Below are positions 16,644 through 25,003 of a DNA stretch of 36,631 bases, one piece after another. The notes below the pieces were generated by a model that did no database searches, was not told where the DNA came from, and saw only the letters and a program-made list of their open reading frames with translations. Within the stretch, counting starts at the first letter, position 1. Each line of letters begins with the position of its first letter. A program made the position numbers and the translations under genes. The DNA comes from Anaerolineae bacterium (GTDB taxonomy: Bacteria; Chloroflexota; Anaerolineae; Aggregatilineales; Phototrophicaceae). The stretch is taken from NCBI GenBank assembly GCA_019912985.1, contig JAIOHN010000880.1:1-36631 (forward strand), in the 5' to 3' direction.

Positions 16644-18344
16644 TCAGGAGATTGATGCTTTCCAGGCATTAACATCTTCAGTCACTTCGGCACCGCCCAT
16701 CGCCAGCCAGTCTTCCACATACTGGTCAAAGGCATCCAGATCACGCGCCCCGATGAGGATTTCGGTGTAAGCTGAGTCTTCCATTGTATTGAGGTCAGGC
16801 AGCAGCTCTGTCATACGTTCGGTGTTCGCACCCAGGAAGGCATCCACATAACCTTCGTCGCGGGTTTCGAACACGTGGTTGTAGTACTGGATCTCACGCA
16901 CAATGGCGTCCTGACTGATCAGGAACTGCTGAGCGCTGTTAAGCGTGGATGGGTCCGCTGTCAGCCACTCTCCCATATCCGCGTAGATGTCCGCCTGATA
17001 TTCGGGATAGCACATATACGGGAAGCCGAAACCAACTTCGTTGACGAACTGGTATTCCTGGTCGGGGAAGTTGGGACCAGCAACCACATTGCAGTTTTCG
17101 TCAAACTCCCAGGTGTAACCCTGTGTGAAGCCGTTGCTGTTACGGAATTCGCCATACTGCTGGTAATCCGTCCAGTTGACGTGCATGTCCATCTGCCAGT
17201 TCAACTGCTTGATGGCCGCTTCAATCTTCTGCGGGTCAATGTCACTACGGAAAACCACACCTGTGCCACGTGTGCTGGAACCAGCGCGACCTACCAGACC
17301 ATCGGGACCGGCAGGCGTCGGCATAATGGCTGCCTGGGCACCTGGCGTCAGTTCATAGAAGCTGCGAAGTCCACCGCCAGCGATCCACCACGGCGCGAAC
17401 CAGACACCCACGCGACTGCCCTGCCACAATTGTGCAGCATCGCCTTCACCATAAGTGAAGAAATCAGGATCAATCAGGCCGTCAGCATACCAGCGGCGCA
17501 GTACTTCCAGCGCTTGCTTGTTGCTTGGGTCCAGACCACCCCAACGCAGCGTGCCATCTTCATTCGCAATCCAGCGCTTGGGCATAGAACCATAAGCACC
17601 AAAGATCGGGTCGAGGCTGTTATACCAGGTCACAAGATTCTGGCAGGCGCTGACACCAAATTCGCACAGGCCTGCGCCCTTGAATTCACGCATGGCATTT
17701 TCCAGCTCTTCCACCGTGGTGGGCATCGGCAGCCCAACACTATCAAGGAAGTCCTGGCGGATGTGGCCGATGTTATCCACGTTCCAGGCTGGGCCATAGG
17801 TGAAGGCTACACCGTAAATGCGATCCCCACGGACAACGGAGGAAACCCAGTTGTCACCATCAGGATAGCGTTTCTTCTCTTTGACGAGATCAGAAGCGGT
17901 GGCATTCCAGATATCGGTGATATCAGCCACAGCATCGTTTTCAATCAGCAGCGACAGTGTGGTATCACCAGCTGCGAACATCTCTGGCAGCGAACCAGCA
18001 GCAATATCAGTCGCTATGCGTGTGGTACGCTCCTGACCAACAGCCTGCCAGGCAATGGTGTAGTTGATGCCAAGCTGCTCTGAAACGCGGTTATGCATCG
18101 GGTTGTTGAGGAAGTCATCCCCTTCGGGGAAAGGCGCATCCACGATGTATGGTGTAGAAATCTCGACTGGTGGATCGTATTTGTCGAATGCGGGATAGGT
18201 GGGAGTCCAATCCATCTCGCAAGCACCCTGCGCAACAGCTTCAGCAAGTGTCAATCCACCGGGAATCGTCAACCCAATCCCGGCACCAGCCGCAGAAGTC
18301 CCCATCACTTTTAGCATATCACGACGAGAAAGCTTATTGTTCAT
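16644..18344 (-). CDS. Extracellular solute-binding protein, sugar ABC transporter, Tat-type signal
   Basis: 566 residues, in the range of LplA/YtcQ-type binding proteins. The N-terminus MNNKLSRRDMLKVMG has a twin-arginine motif (R7-R8) followed by an Ala/Gly-rich hydrophobic core and AEAVAQ, consistent with Tat export; no proper lipobox is seen. The body shows features of family-1 binding proteins (FTYGPAWNVDNIGHIRQDFL, the central WFAPWWIAGG). ATG 18344 follows AGAGG; the in-frame TTG at 18356 would sit over the ribosome-binding site. It captures the sugar and delivers it to the two downstream permeases. Tat export implies it folds, perhaps with a ligand or cofactor, before leaving the cytosol. 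Confidence 0.92.
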   Translation of the reverse strand: MNNKLSRRDMLKVMGTSAAGAGIGLTIPGGLTLAEAVAQGACEMDWTPTYPAFDKYDPPVEISTPYIVDAPFPEGDDFLNNPMHNRVSEQLGINYTIAWQAVGQERTTRIATDIAAGSLPEMFAAGDTTLSLLIENDAVADITDIWNATASDLVKEKKRYPDGDNWVSSVVRGDRIYGVAFTYGPAWNVDNIGHIRQDFLDSVGLPMPTTVEELENAMREFKGAGLCEFGVSACQNLVTWYNSLDPIFGAYGSMPKRWIANEDGTLRWGGLDPSNKQALEVLRRWYADGLIDPDFFTYGEGDAAQLWQGSRVGVWFAPWWIAGGGLRSFYELTPGAQAAIMPTPAGPDGLVGRAGSSTRGTGVVFRSDIDPQKIEAAIKQLNWQMDMHVNWTDYQQYGEFRNSNGFTQGYTWEFDENCNVVAGPNFPDQEYQFVNEVGFGFPYMCYPEYQADIYADMGEWLTADPSTLNSAQQFLISQDAIVREIQYYNHVFETRDEGYVDAFLGANTERMTELLPDLNTMEDSAYTEILIGARDLDAFDQYVEDWLAMGGAEVTEDVNAWKASIS

Positions 18345-18406
18345 TTTTCCTCTCAATCTAATAAGGTTTATTCGGTTACTGCAGTGCCAGGCTTATATAC
18401 TGCTGA

Positions 18407-18419
18407 CATCACCTCCTTT
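18407..18419 (-). promoter_or_regulatory. Orphan perfect Shine-Dalgarno with a tiny ORF
   Basis: The minus strand reads AAAGGAGGTGA (18419-18409), fully complementary to the 16S 3' end, just after the lacI stop. An ATG starts only two bases after GGAGG and opens a 13-codon frame (MSAVYKPGTAVTE). No longer gene uses it. It may be a leader peptide or ribosome-pausing site ahead of the binding-protein gene; coincidence is possible. Confidence 0.35.
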
Positions 18420-18421
18420 CA

Positions 18422-19480
18422 TCATTTAGCTGCATTATGTGACCGCACGGATTCACGTACCATCAGTCTGGAATGAAAAGTCTGGTGTGTTCGTGCCAGA
18501 TACGGATTGTTGATCTGCTCCACAATCAACTTGACTGCATGAGAACCCATTTGAACCAACGGATAGGCAATGGCGGTCAGAGGCGGATTGAAGGTGCGCG
18601 CATGTTCAAAATCGTCGAAGACCATTACCGATAAATCCTCTGGGATACGATAACCCGTCTCTTGAAGCAGCGGTAGACCCACCGCAGACGATTGCCAGTT
18701 ACTAAACAAGACTGCCGTGACATCTGGTTCCTGCTGGATAAAATCCCGCGTGACCTTAGTGAGGCTCTCCACCTCGAACTGGTAACCCTCTCCTTCATAT
18801 TCAGTGAGAAAGATCAGATCATCACGGCAGCTGATGTGATGCTCGGCAAGCGCCCGGTAATACCCTTCGATTCGCTGATCTACGTGCGGCGTGTCTTTTT
18901 GATGCCCCAGGACAGCGATCGTTTCGTGACCCAATTCCAACAGATGCTTGGCCGCTTTGTATCCCGCTTCGATCTCGTCCGGCGAAACAAAACTGGCTTC
19001 TTCGGGAAAATACGGTACGCCGATCTGAACCACTGGTAAGCCAGCTTCAGCAGCTTTTTTCAGGGTAGGTTCAAGCTGCCGTGTCCCCAGCGAAATCACG
19101 CCATCCGGGTAGAGATCAGGGTCCGAAAGGTAAATATTGGTCACATGCTCGGCCAGGTGCCCCGGATTATCTGCCGAAAGCCGCAGTTGAATCTGGTAAC
19201 GGTCAGCCGCATCCTGAATACCGGTCAATAAGTCTTTAAAATAATCAGTCGCTGTAATAAACATCGAGTGCAGCACCAGCAGTGACACGGTCTCACTGCG
19301 TCCCCCGTTGGGCGCAACTGCTTTCGCGTGCTCTGTGCTCTCCTGTACGGCCAGCTCATTGGCGGCTGCCAGAATGCGTTGGCGCATGGCTTTGGAGACG
19401 CCATCTTTATTGTTCAAAGCCAGCGAAACGGTACTGGTCGAAACACCAACATAGTTGGCAATTTCACGGGTTGAGGGCAT
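18422..19480 (-). CDS. LacI-family transcriptional regulator
   Basis: 352 residues. The N-terminal helix-turn-helix (about 3-24: TREIANYVGVSTSTVSLAL) and hinge helix region are followed by a periplasmic-binding-protein-like effector domain (DLYPDGVISLGTRQ, the VFDDFEHARTFNPPLTAIAYP segment near the end). ATG 19480 is chosen because the HTH then starts at the normal place; GTG 19492 is an alternative. It precedes the sugar ABC genes on the same strand by 77 bases and diverges from the gene at 19567, with a palindrome in between, so it probably controls both directions in response to the imported sugar. Confidence 0.95.
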   Translation of the reverse strand: MPSTREIANYVGVSTSTVSLALNNKDGVSKAMRQRILAAANELAVQESTEHAKAVAPNGGRSETVSLLVLHSMFITATDYFKDLLTGIQDAADRYQIQLRLSADNPGHLAEHVTNIYLSDPDLYPDGVISLGTRQLEPTLKKAAEAGLPVVQIGVPYFPEEASFVSPDEIEAGYKAAKHLLELGHETIAVLGHQKDTPHVDQRIEGYYRALAEHHISCRDDLIFLTEYEGEGYQFEVESLTKVTRDFIQQEPDVTAVLFSNWQSSAVGLPLLQETGYRIPEDLSVMVFDDFEHARTFNPPLTAIAYPLVQMGSHAVKLIVEQINNPYLARTHQTFHSRLMVRESVRSHNAAK

Positions 19481-19505
19481 AATTACCTGCACACGAGCGA
19501 ACGAA

Positions 19506-19516
19506 CGAACAGTTCG
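19506..19516. promoter_or_regulatory. Candidate LacI-family operator in the divergent lacI promoter region
   Basis: CGAAC-A-GTTCG is a perfect 11-base palindrome around a central A, and sits in a GAAC-repeat stretch (19496-19518) with AGCGAAC and GTTCGCT at its ends. It lies in the 86-base gap between lacI and the plus-strand gene, where autoregulation and divergent control would act. Confidence 0.5.
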
Positions 19517-19566
19517 CTTGAATATACCACCTTATTTTGAATAGGCAAAATCCCTCGGAGCTAATT

Positions 19567-20997
19567 TTGAAAACAGACTCGTTAAATCCGGCAATGCTTG
19601 GCAGTTGGATTGCCTCATGGGTGCAGGAAAACGGGGCTATCCATGGATTTCATAATCACAGTGTCTGGGGCGGTAACCCCTACCGTTGGGGAGACTTCAC
19701 CGCTGGTCACAGCACATGGTCCAGCCCTTTCCTGGCCGGGCTGAGCTGCGCGTTGAAAAAACATCCCCACTCAGACGGTATCGCCCTCCTCTCGCGCTTG
19801 ATCCGCTTCCAGGCGACGGCATTCCAACCAGACAACCAATATGAACACATCGGCTTTCAGGTCGGGGAACTGCTCAACTTCGGCCTGATTCACAATGCCA
19901 TCACCAACGCCTCGCTGGGCCTGACCGCACTCAATGGCCGCGATTATCTACCCACCGAAGACATGGACCTCATCCGCCAAGCGGTCCTCAAAAATATGGA
20001 GGCCTGCAAGCGATACGGTGGCGGACGCGCGACTCGTGGTGCCACCGCCAATCAGGATTACGCACGGCTGTGGGGCAAGCTGCTCCTTCAGGAAGTATAT
20101 GAGGACAAGCGCTGGTATGACGAGATCGTAGAAGACCTCAACTTCATGATTGAGCATTTTCATATTGGTGGCTTTCCCGACTCAGACTGTGAAGCTACCT
20201 ACCGCGGCCTTAGTGACCTCAGCGCTGTAGAACCGGCTGAATACTATGGATTGATGATCTGCCCCCTCGTCATGGCTTACGAGGTCTATGGCGACGAGAA
20301 GTATCTGGATCATGCCGGGCGGATCTGCCGCCATGTCGCCCGTTCCGCCTGGGTGGACGACAACGGCCAAACCCGGTTCCATCGTATGTGGTATGTGCGT
20401 CACAGCCAATGGGTTAAAAATGATCAACCGATGCTTATTGCAGGCATGGGCGACTCGCTGGAAGGCATTTATCGCTATCTTCAGCACGTAGAGGATCGTG
20501 AGTTATCGGACTTTTTGGATGCCTGTGATGCCACCTATGCCTACTACCAGAATCCACGCGGTTACTTCGCCAGTGCCACGGGATGGCAAAGTGAAGTGGA
20601 TATTGCCCCCAGCAGCGCCTGGCACTCTCATGATTTTCGCTATCTGGCACTGCGGTACACCGTGGATGCTGCGTTCTGGGAGCAGTTTTTTGCGCCGTAT
20701 GAAAAGATGTCAGTGCTGCTAGGCGATCAATGCATGTGGTTTGAGCACGGCCAGCACTGGCAGATTCGGGATTACTTCTGGCAGGATGTTTTCCAACTGC
20801 TTGGCCGCAAGGATGAAGTTCATTTCGGGCGGGACATGACCTGGGTGGGCGGCCCTAAGGCGCTGCCCGAAAGCTATAACCACCCTGACGTCCCGGTTTT
20901 TCTCATGGCTGAGGATGGTATCTATCTCAAAGAAGGTGATGCAGCAACGATTGATGTCACCTCAGTCGCCAAACTGTCGTACAAAGGTACACTGTAA
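19567..20997 (+). CDS. Uncharacterised protein, probable helical-barrel (glycosidase-like) fold
   Basis: 476 residues, soluble, rich in Trp, Tyr and His, no signal peptide. I cannot name the family. The repeated amphipathic helices with conserved aromatic and acidic patches (EHIGFQVGELLNFGL, GIALLSRLIRF, YYGLMICPLVMAYEVYGDEKYLDHA, GMGDSLEGIYRYL) resemble (alpha/alpha)6 toroids such as unsaturated glycosidases and other six-hairpin enzymes. TTG 19567 is preferred because GGAG lies six bases upstream; a TTG at 19537 also exists without one. It diverges from lacI and is followed 32 bases later by a PhyH-type dioxygenase, so both may belong to the LacI regulon. A sugar-active role is inferred from context only. 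Confidence 0.7.
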   Translation: MKTDSLNPAMLGSWIASWVQENGAIHGFHNHSVWGGNPYRWGDFTAGHSTWSSPFLAGLSCALKKHPHSDGIALLSRLIRFQATAFQPDNQYEHIGFQVGELLNFGLIHNAITNASLGLTALNGRDYLPTEDMDLIRQAVLKNMEACKRYGGGRATRGATANQDYARLWGKLLLQEVYEDKRWYDEIVEDLNFMIEHFHIGGFPDSDCEATYRGLSDLSAVEPAEYYGLMICPLVMAYEVYGDEKYLDHAGRICRHVARSAWVDDNGQTRFHRMWYVRHSQWVKNDQPMLIAGMGDSLEGIYRYLQHVEDRELSDFLDACDATYAYYQNPRGYFASATGWQSEVDIAPSSAWHSHDFRYLALRYTVDAAFWEQFFAPYEKMSVLLGDQCMWFEHGQHWQIRDYFWQDVFQLLGRKDEVHFGRDMTWVGGPKALPESYNHPDVPVFLMAEDGIYLKEGDAATIDVTSVAKLSYKGTL

Positions 20998-21029
20998 TCG
21001 CCATCGTAAAATTTTAAGGAGAAAAATAC

Positions 21030-21725
21030 ATGCTAACCGAAGAACAGATCGCCCATTTTTATCGTGAAGGTTATGTGCTGGTGCGCGGACTGGTTCCCTC
21101 AACAGTGATTGACGACATCATGGTGGAGGCAAAGCAGCGCGTCCGTGAGGGGGATAAATGGCAGCCCACGATTTTTGATCACGAGAACCCCGCTGTCGAT
21201 GCACAGGTCCACCAACTGCTGTGGACACCGGAAGTGATCGACGCGGCTGGTGATCTGCTCGGTACACCACCACGGGTCTATTATGGGATGCTGGCGATCG
21301 TACCGGCCAAGGGAGGTAACGGCCTCCCCTGGCATCAGGATAACCAGTACACGCACATTCTGGGCGGTGCATTGAATGTATTTATCGCCCTTTCGGAAAT
21401 TACACCGGACATGGGTACATTATGGATTGGCCCGCGCACCCATCGCCTGGGTGTACAGCCATCGGAGGCCAATACGACGACCGCCCCCGGCCACCGGGAA
21501 TCCACGTACGAACCAGAGAACCCGATTCAACTGCCGACACTCCAGCCAGGAGATGCCTGTATCTTTGACCGCAGTACACTGCATCGCTCCCTGCAAAACA
21601 CAACGGACCGGCCTCGCTTTGCCTACGCGGCGCAGTTCCAGGCGGCACACAGCCGTCAGGCAGAGAGTGGTGAGCGTGATCCAAAACGCATGTTGGCTTC
21701 TGACCTGGCGAAGATGGTGGTGTAG
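21030..21725 (+). CDS. Phytanoyl-CoA dioxygenase (PhyH) family Fe(II)/2-oxoglutarate oxygenase
   Basis: 231 residues. The iron facial triad is visible as H102-x-D104 (WHQDNQY) and H185 (RSTLHRSLQN), with R194/R196 (TDRPRFAYA) for 2-oxoglutarate. PhyH enzymes hydroxylate small organic substrates; bacterial members act on very diverse molecules (ectoine, phosphonates, secondary metabolites), so the substrate is open. AAGGAG lies eight to nine bases before the ATG. It follows the uncharacterised gene at 19567 by 32 bases and is probably co-transcribed. An oxygenase implies growth with oxygen, in line with malate synthase-based metabolism. Confidence 0.88.
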   Translation: MLTEEQIAHFYREGYVLVRGLVPSTVIDDIMVEAKQRVREGDKWQPTIFDHENPAVDAQVHQLLWTPEVIDAAGDLLGTPPRVYYGMLAIVPAKGGNGLPWHQDNQYTHILGGALNVFIALSEITPDMGTLWIGPRTHRLGVQPSEANTTTAPGHRESTYEPENPIQLPTLQPGDACIFDRSTLHRSLQNTTDRPRFAYAAQFQAAHSRQAESGERDPKRMLASDLAKMVV

Positions 21726-21757
21726 GCTAAGGTCGTAGAAGCCTTAGGCGAAGGGTA

Positions 21758-22192
21758 CTAATGAGAATGAGGCGAATTCACTGAGATGTTGAGTGCGGCA
21801 TCCCAATCAATCCCACGGGTTAACCCCGGTGAGAGGGACTCAAGATATTCGATGGCTTTCTCGGGGTCGTCCCATATTTCGCGTTCCGGTTTAATGACAC
21901 GCGAAAGGCGGGTGAAGAGATTCACATAGAGCTGGGTTTGATAGGTGCCGCCAAAAGCGGTACTACCTGCCCAGTTGAGATGCTTGGTAAGCTGACCCAA
22001 TGACCGCAATATCACGGCGTGGTCGATGTGACCCAGGCGCAGGTCAGAGATGAAGTAAAGCGGTTCGGGAGCATTGTTTAACACGGCTTCAAGCTCCTGG
22101 ATAAAGGCGTAGGCCTCACCGGCAGAGGGCGATCTTCTCCACTGAATCAGAACCAGTTGGGGTGAGAGTTGCGTAAGCGCGTAAGCTTCCAT
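21758..22192 (-). CDS. SpoIIAA/STAS-like small protein
   Basis: 144 residues, no signal or membrane segment. The pattern of an N-terminal strand pair, central YFISDLRLGHID, a helix, then GGTYQTQLYVNLFTRL and a final DDPEKAIEYLES helix resembles SpoIIAA/STAS-like proteins that are numerous in Chloroflexota and have no known role. ATG 22192 is preferred because GAGG lies nine bases upstream; for the ATG at 22201 that GAGG would be adjacent. It is flanked by the convergent PhyH gene and the glycosidase terminator, and appears to be monocistronic. Confidence 0.65.
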   Translation of the reverse strand: MEAYALTQLSPQLVLIQWRRSPSAGEAYAFIQELEAVLNNAPEPLYFISDLRLGHIDHAVILRSLGQLTKHLNWAGSTAFGGTYQTQLYVNLFTRLSRVIKPEREIWDDPEKAIEYLESLSPGLTRGIDWDAALNISVNSPHSH

Positions 22193-22207
22193 CGATAACA
22201 TCCTCGC

Positions 22208-22229
22208 GAATTAGCAATTGGGCTAATTC
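22208..22229. promoter_or_regulatory. Inverted repeat in the leader of the SpoIIAA-like gene
   Basis: GAATTAGC (22208-22215) and GCTAATTC (22222-22229) form a perfect eight-base inverted repeat with a six-base spacer. A possible -10 box, TATGAT on the minus strand, lies at 22241-22246. The repeat would sit at the transcription start or leader, as an operator or an RNA hairpin beside the Shine-Dalgarno. Confidence 0.45.
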
Positions 22230-22269
22230 TGTTCTTTGTTATCATAGCATGAGATTTTTTAAGAAAACG

Positions 22270-22305
22270 TAAAAATTTGGGGGCCGGTGATCACCGGCCC
22301 CCAAG
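22270..22305 (-). terminator. Intrinsic terminator of the xylB/beta-helix operon
   Basis: Perfect palindrome 22277-22304, half-site TTGGGGGCCGGTGA; it follows the minus-strand stop at 22309 directly and is succeeded on that strand by AAATTTTTACG. Strong stem plus U-tract on the minus strand. Confidence 0.85.
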
Positions 22306-22308
22306 ACC

Positions 22309-24927
22309 CTAATCAAAATCGCTTTCCCAGTCCATCCTGACTGTAATACTCCCCTGCTTGCGGATGTTCCCAACACGCATGATCACTACAATCTCAGCAT
22401 CGCCTTTCGTCGTCTGCCCGGTGACCACGCCCTGATGATTGATCATGGCCTGATGCGGTTGACGGCTCAAATATGTGATGCTGCCCGCCTGCGGCTGGAT
22501 ATACTGGCCGAACGCCGTACGGCCCACCACTTCGATCTGCATGGATTCATTCATCTCTAGCTGCGTGCGCGGGGCCAAAATTTCTACCCGGTCAAACAGA
22601 TCGTCTACCAGCACATCCAGGGAAACCTGCTTGCCCTGACATAGCGCAGTGACACGCGCAACACCTTTACCGCGTGCCGTGATAATACCCACCTCGCTGA
22701 CCGCCACGATATGGTCATCGCTGCTGCTGAACTGACATGACGCCGCGTCTACATCCACATAAAAGCCAGAGACGGTGCGTCCGACCAGTTGGAGATGAAT
22801 CTTTTCACCACCATGCATGTCTACATAAGATTTGATTCCCACGCGGTCGTTGGTGATGAACAAGCGGTCCAGCGCTTCATTGGGGTCGGCATAGGCGAAG
22901 TCAGATAAGAGGCCAATATCCACCATGTTGATGTCTTCAAATCCCAGGCCGTAAGCCGGGGAGTCGTAGCGGAGACGAAAATCGTTGTGGTCAGCATCCA
23001 TGAAGTGTGGATCTGCCGTAATGGAATGCTGGTCGTATTCACGATCCAGGCTTTCACGCCACTGACTCAGCGAGCGAATACCGGGAATACCGCGCATTTT
23101 ATAAGCATCTTTGGTGTTGTAAAACAGATTGTCATCGGCGGATTTGAACTTGTTGCGCTCCCAGTTACTCATCGAATACACGATGTCACCCGCGTTATAG
23201 ACAATGTTGCGATCAAACTCCAGATCGTGGTTAGGAGCGTTCAGGTAGCCATGTACAGCAAAGGCGCTGTTACTGTTCTCCGAGTTGGCAGCGATATTGT
23301 TGTAGAAACGATTCTGGATGCCCTTAATGTAGAACACCGCCCACATCTTGCCGCCACCACCCTTCTGAAGGTTGTAGATCACGTTATTCGTGACCGTGGT
23401 ATTGCTCACCTCATCATCCAGGTAAACACCAAATCCGAACGAAAATGGAATGTCGCTATCGTGGATCAGGTTGTTGTGCAGCGTATTGCCTGCGCTGTAG
23501 ACGCCCCAGCCTTCAAAGACACCGGTATCCTGGGAGTCCACGTTTGCTCGCGACATATCATTAAACTCGATGACGTTACCGCGCGTGTGGATGAAATCCA
23601 TCACCATATCCTCGCGCACGCGAATGCCATCCACATCCTCATGGACCATAATCCCAGGCCACGTGCCTTTCATGCTGATCGCGTAGCGCGGCGTATGATA
23701 AATACGGTTGTGCGCGACATAACTCTCGCCTGTGTTGGAGAGCTGCACACCCGCGCCGTAACCAATCACCTGCCCGGTGTGATGGATGTAGTTATTGACA
23801 ACCTGATGTCCCTTGTTGATGGCGTCAATCGTGGTCCATGCGCCATTAAACAACACGCCTGTAAAACCGATGTTATGCAAATGGCAGCCGGTAATGCTGA
23901 CATTTTGTACCCACTGGTTGCCAAAGACACCATGCATACCCGTGTCGTGAATGTGGCAGTTGATAATGCTGATCTGCTCGGCGTTTTGCAGGTAAATCAG
24001 GCCATCTTCATTAGGTAGTGTAAATTCACCGCCGGGAGGCCGCCCGCCAAACTCGTTGACCGTATCAGAGGCGCACAGTTCCAACCCTTCCAGGCGAATA
24101 TTCTGTGTGACGGACTCGCGCGAACTGCCGACAAAAGCGAAAGCGCGGATGGCGGTCGGCGCGATGATGACCTGCTCCTCGATGGGAGTCTGTCGCGGCC
24201 AGTAGTAAACGATCATTTCCTGGCTATCGAGATAGAACTCACCCGGCGCATCCAACAGCTCCAGCGCGCCCTGCACAAAATAACGCGACCCGGCGGAACC
24301 GATAATGTAGCGGGTAGACCGTTCTAACGTGACCGTGCGTTCGTCAAAATCGACACTTTGCACCGGCAGAATATCCGTGAACCAGTTCCATTCCCCGTGC
24401 GGGCCACCCGGCCAGACATAGACCTGAAGCTCATGGATGTTCTCGATCTGTGGCACATCACCCGGTTTGAAACGAAATTGAAGCTGCGATTCCAGATCAT
24501 CCGCCGCTTCCACGCGATGATAGCCGCTGTTCGGATAGCGTGCTTTGATCGCCCGCAGGCCATTCTCGTAGAGTGTCTGGAAGGGATAATCGACATGCGC
24601 CTTGTAGATGCTGCCGCTGTGCGGTTCCCAGCCAGTCACTTGCAGCCCGGTATAAATGATGGGTTGTTCGCCAGGGTAATTGCGGTATGTGATCTGAAAA
24701 CCATCCTTACCGGAGTCGGCTTCGGTCAGGACCACTGTCGAATCAAGGAAGTATTCGCCACCGCGCAACTGAACTTCGATGTCCTCGGTCATGCCGCTGG
24801 CGATCTGCTGGCGGATGACATCACGCGCGTGATGGATCGACTTGAAGGGACCCTCATTGGCATGAGCATCCGGCTGGGTGCCGCTCCAGGCGTCATTTCC
24901 CAGGGGAGAAACGTAATATATCTGCAT
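22309..24927 (-). CDS. Right-handed beta-helix glycosidase-like protein with C-terminal Ig-like domains
   Basis: 872 residues. The N-terminus (YYVSPLGNDAWSGT, then FKSIHHARDVIR) is the usual entry to pectate-lyase-like beta-helix glycosidases such as GH141 and GH120. Repeated Asn-rich coils typical of PbH1 repeats run about 280-620 (NCHIHDTGMHGVFGNQW, NNYIHHTG, NVIEFNDMS, NNLIHDSD, NNVIYNL). Two bacterial Ig-like (Big2-type) domains follow at about 715-785 and 790-868. No signal peptide is seen: the fold starts at residue 3. GH141 members include an alpha-L-fucosidase and a xylanase, GH120 beta-xylosidases; the xylulokinase encoded 76 bases upstream favours xylose release. The exact family and activity are unproven. 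Confidence 0.8.
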   Translation of the reverse strand: MQIYYVSPLGNDAWSGTQPDAHANEGPFKSIHHARDVIRQQIASGMTEDIEVQLRGGEYFLDSTVVLTEADSGKDGFQITYRNYPGEQPIIYTGLQVTGWEPHSGSIYKAHVDYPFQTLYENGLRAIKARYPNSGYHRVEAADDLESQLQFRFKPGDVPQIENIHELQVYVWPGGPHGEWNWFTDILPVQSVDFDERTVTLERSTRYIIGSAGSRYFVQGALELLDAPGEFYLDSQEMIVYYWPRQTPIEEQVIIAPTAIRAFAFVGSSRESVTQNIRLEGLELCASDTVNEFGGRPPGGEFTLPNEDGLIYLQNAEQISIINCHIHDTGMHGVFGNQWVQNVSITGCHLHNIGFTGVLFNGAWTTIDAINKGHQVVNNYIHHTGQVIGYGAGVQLSNTGESYVAHNRIYHTPRYAISMKGTWPGIMVHEDVDGIRVREDMVMDFIHTRGNVIEFNDMSRANVDSQDTGVFEGWGVYSAGNTLHNNLIHDSDIPFSFGFGVYLDDEVSNTTVTNNVIYNLQKGGGGKMWAVFYIKGIQNRFYNNIAANSENSNSAFAVHGYLNAPNHDLEFDRNIVYNAGDIVYSMSNWERNKFKSADDNLFYNTKDAYKMRGIPGIRSLSQWRESLDREYDQHSITADPHFMDADHNDFRLRYDSPAYGLGFEDINMVDIGLLSDFAYADPNEALDRLFITNDRVGIKSYVDMHGGEKIHLQLVGRTVSGFYVDVDAASCQFSSSDDHIVAVSEVGIITARGKGVARVTALCQGKQVSLDVLVDDLFDRVEILAPRTQLEMNESMQIEVVGRTAFGQYIQPQAGSITYLSRQPHQAMINHQGVVTGQTTKGDAEIVVIMRVGNIRKQGSITVRMDWESDFD

Positions 24928-25003
24928 GGTGAATTAGCCTTTATAAAAAGTAAGGAGTTGGTTGCCAGGGCAGCACGCAGGCCGCCCCAGCGATAAAGAA
25001 AAT

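Noticed and set aside
16875-18083. 402-codon plus-strand frame inside the solute-binding protein gene
   Set aside because: Antisense shadow; the opposite frame has a Tat signal and family features.
21726-21757. CTAAGG...CCTTAG hairpin between the PhyH and SpoIIAA-like genes
   Set aside because: Only six pairs, long loop and no U-tract; too weak to call a terminator.
22987-24018. 343-codon plus-strand frame inside the beta-helix gene
   Set aside because: His/Val/Ile-rich complement of Asn/His/Asp-rich beta-helix coils; no independent motif.
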